From: Thiotrichales bacterium HSG1 | GTDB lineage: Bacteria; Pseudomonadota; Gammaproteobacteria; Beggiatoales; Beggiatoaceae | Assembly (NCBI GenBank): GCA_030378125.1 | Contig: JAUCGN010000074.1 | Location: 1-8,012 of the forward strand | DNA length: 8,012 nucleotides | Direction: 5' to 3' | In this document: one piece after another, positions 6,599-8,012 of the stretch | Position numbering within the stretch: position 1 is the first letter of the stretch | How the letters are laid out: the number at the start of each line of letters is the position of its first letter | Made by a program: the position numbers and the translations under genes | Notes under the pieces: model-generated | Told to the model about the DNA's origin: nothing | Databases searched by the model: none | What the model saw: only the letters and a program-made list of their open reading frames with translations

Positions 6599-7282
6599 AT
6601 GAGAGAAATAAGTCGTCCATCAACAGCGAAATGTACCTTATCCATGTATATATCCTATATATTAAGTGAACCAAAATATATAAATTGCAGTAGGTTAGGA
6701 GAATTGATGAACATATCACATGACAGTGTGAACCGTTTTTTAAATAGAGAAAACTTAACATCAGAAGACCTATTTTTGGAAGCAAAATCTCAATTAAATT
6801 TGGAAGGTGGTATGTTGAGTGTGGACGACACAGTAATCTAGGCTAACAGTTTTTGGAAAAAACTTTAACCTAGATTGGATAAACCTTATAGTTATCATAT
6901 GGATTTAGTTGAGCATTTTTGGTCAGGAAAGCATCACTGTAGTGTTAAAGGTAATCACCTACCAATTAACTATAGAATCTATGATAAATCAGAAGGTAAG
7001 ACATGATTACTTTCAAGATATGTTGATTGAAGTATTAAACTGGGGTGTTAAACCAAATTTTGTAAGTGGAGACAGTTGGTATAGTTGCGTTTCCAACCTT
7101 AAACTGATAAAAAACTATCAATTAGGTTTTCTATTTGCACTTAAAAGTAACCGTTCTGTTTCAATTGAAAAAATAAGTATTTACAGATTCAAGGATTGGA
7201 TATTCCAGAAGATGGTTTGGAAGTTTGGTTACGTGATTTTGGGTATGTCAAAGTATTTGGTAGTGGGCTTGGACTATTTTGA
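6599..7282 (+). pseudogene. Broken DDE transposase (IS4/IS701-like)
   Basis: The reading frame opens at the ATG at 6599 and gives 80 residues ending in LSVDDTVI, where Asp76/Asp77 would supply the first catalytic acid. A TAG at 6839-6841 and a TAA at 6866-6868 then interrupt the same frame, which resumes with DKPYSYHMDLVEHFWSGKHH and YRIYDKSEGKT up to a TGA at 7004. The next part, HDYFQDMLIEVLNWG then SGDSWYSCVSNLKLIK and FALKSNR, with a second catalytic Asp in GDSWYS, continues in a different frame from about 7002. A further frameshift returns to the first frame for IPEDGLEVWLRDFGYVKVF, ending at 7282. The stretch between VKG and NHLPINYR looks shortened compared with the family, and the C-terminal part carrying the third acid is missing. 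The gene is clearly dead. Confidence 0.82.
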
Positions 7283-7416
7283 AATTTATAAATATGCTTA
7301 AACATCAGTATGTTATACAAAACAGATGAAGCTTGTAATTAATTGATATTTAACAAGTTTTAATTTTTTCTTAATATTCGACACCCAGTACCAAATTTCT
7401 CATAACCAAACTATTC
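7283..7416. other. Boundary segment between IS remnant and broken nuclease-like gene
   Basis: This short AT-rich stretch holds the last traces of transposase reading (to about 7340) and then unassigned DNA. CTTGT at 7332-7336 can pair with ACAAG at 7354-7358 across a 17-base loop, and a T-rich run follows. The stem is only 5 bp, so I do not call it a terminator. Confidence 0.35.
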
Positions 7417-7933
7417 CTATTCCCATCCTTCAAAATAATTATATCTCTTCAAATAGGTTTCTTTATCAACTGTAATTATTTTATGGTAAAAGTTATGATA
7501 TCTTTCTAGCCCAAAATGGATATTAGCTCTTCTTTCAAGATGTTCATGAATTTTTCCGGTACTATTTTCTGGGATTTTATAAATGACAATCAAAATGATT
7601 TGATATTTTTGAAAAAATTCATCTAATGAAACATTATAATCAAGCAATAATTTTAAAATAATCATCCAACTTTCTGATGCTTTTTGTTTTAATTCTGTTT
7701 TTTTAGTTTTATTGAGCTGCCGTTTTGTGCTATTTTTAAATTCTACCAAATAAATTATATTATTTTTGCAAGCTTAACAAATCACAACCTCTTAGTTGTT
7801 TGTTTTTAAATATATTTTTAATAACTCCTCCATCAAAATCAACATATTTTTTATTACTTTGGAAAAAACTTATACTTTGAACTGCAATAAATTGAGCTTT
7901 TATAAAAAATAAAAAAAAGATAAAAAATTTCAA
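7417..7933 (-). pseudogene. Frameshifted small protein with a D...ExK nuclease-like pattern
   Basis: The downstream part is open from 7773 to the TAG at 7417 and encodes ACKNNIIYLVEFKNS followed by a Lys-rich helix and a C-terminus ending RYNYFEGWE. The upstream part is open in another frame from about 7936 to a TAA at 7760-7762 and encodes KKYVDFDGGVIKNIF and LRGCDLL. The two join cleanly, as CDLL plus ACKNNIIYLVEFK, if one A in the TTAAGC around 7771-7776 is extra, giving about 171 residues. The Asp of GCD and the Glu and Lys of VEFK, in the strand that follows, resemble the core of PD-(D/E)XK nucleases. That is a pattern match and not a family identification. The 5' end is unclear: no ATG lies in frame, only TTG at 7933 before a Phe-rich stretch. 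An alternative is a shorter live gene starting at TTG 7749, but that would lose the Asp strand. Confidence 0.55.
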
Positions 7934-7956
7934 ATATTAACTCAAGTAAAAAAATC

Positions 7957-8012
7957 ATGATTAAAATAAATTTTACAGAAAGCGAGATAGAACAATTAAA
8001 ATATGAACGCTA
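7957..8012 (+). CDS. Start of a probable IS630-type transposase, cut by the window edge
   Basis: From the ATG at 7957 the frame reads MIKINFTESEIEQLKYER and runs off the end of the window. This beginning resembles the N-terminus of a group of helix-turn-helix/IS630-type transposase proteins common in cyanobacteria and large sulfur bacteria, which start with a similar NFTE...LxYER segment before the DNA-binding helices. Only 18 residues are visible, so this is recall of a pattern. The ribosome site is weak, as in many IS genes. It is divergent from the broken gene on its left, whose missing normal start could be due to insertion of this element. Confidence 0.5.
   Translation, partial: MIKINFTESEIEQLKYER

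Larger units (their letters stand above)
6534..7345 (+). mobile_element. Decayed insertion sequence, right end lost
   Basis: The left tip GGACTTACGCATTGACAAG (6534-6552) is the terminal repeat also found at 2196-2214. It is followed by the TATTATAATA palindrome (6555-6564) and a transposase gene starting at 6599. Recognisable transposase-like sequence continues to about 7340 (YKTDEACN near 7316-7339). I cannot find the matching inverted right end (CTTGTCAATGCGTAAGTCC) anywhere downstream, so the element is truncated and cannot move by itself. The transposase style is that of DDE elements grouped with IS4/IS701. The exact family is uncertain. Confidence 0.75.

Noticed and set aside
6582..6785. 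Minus-strand open frame over the transposase start
   Set aside because: The plus-strand frame reads as a DDE transposase N-terminus and is supported by the matching start in the MITE-like element; the antisense frame has no support.
1..8012. CRISPR arrays, tRNA or rRNA genes, toxin-antitoxin pairs, retrons and phage genes
   Set aside because: I saw no regularly spaced repeats, cloverleaf or rRNA-like sequence, and no gene pairs of those kinds on either strand.

Overview
The window is AT-rich (roughly two thirds A+T by eye) and reads as a bacterial chromosome segment. The chemotaxis proteins are of a gammaproteobacterial type. Low GC, IS debris and genes for making glycine betaine together suggest a marine or saline gammaproteobacterium, possibly a sulfur oxidizer of the Thiotrichales/Beggiatoaceae kind. 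That placement is inferred from protein style alone.

Layout. (1) 51-1687, minus strand: a two-gene operon for glycine betaine synthesis from glycine. Glycine/sarcosine N-methyltransferase comes first and sarcosine/dimethylglycine N-methyltransferase follows with a 4-nt ATGA overlap. (2) 1688-2679: about 990 bases with no supported gene. It holds a MITE-like insertion-sequence derivative (about 1785-2214) and, at its right end, an extended -10 promoter for the next operon. (3) 2680-6525, plus strand: a tightly packed run of STAS-domain protein, CheR, CheD, CheB and an HtpX-like membrane metalloprotease. CheR methylates receptor glutamates, CheD deamidates receptor glutamines, and CheB demethylates and deamidates under phosphorylation control. 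This is the adaptation half of a chemosensory pathway. The receptor, CheA, CheW and CheY are not in the window. (4) 6534-about 7345: a decayed insertion sequence whose DDE transposase is broken by stops, frameshifts and probable deletions. Its left end is the same kind of sequence as the left end of the MITE-like element. (5) 7417-about 7933, minus strand: a small gene with a D...ExK pattern like that of PD-(D/E)XK nucleases, broken by what looks like one extra base. (6) 7957-8012: the first codons of a probable IS630-type transposase, cut by the window edge.

The betaine operon and the chemotaxis operon are transcribed divergently from a shared intergenic region that has been invaded by the MITE-like element. 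The right quarter is a graveyard of mobile DNA. I see no convincing undescribed multi-gene system. The most notable points are the related IS ends flanking the chemotaxis operon, the signalling module lacking its kinase and receptor, and the nearly intact nuclease-like pseudogene.
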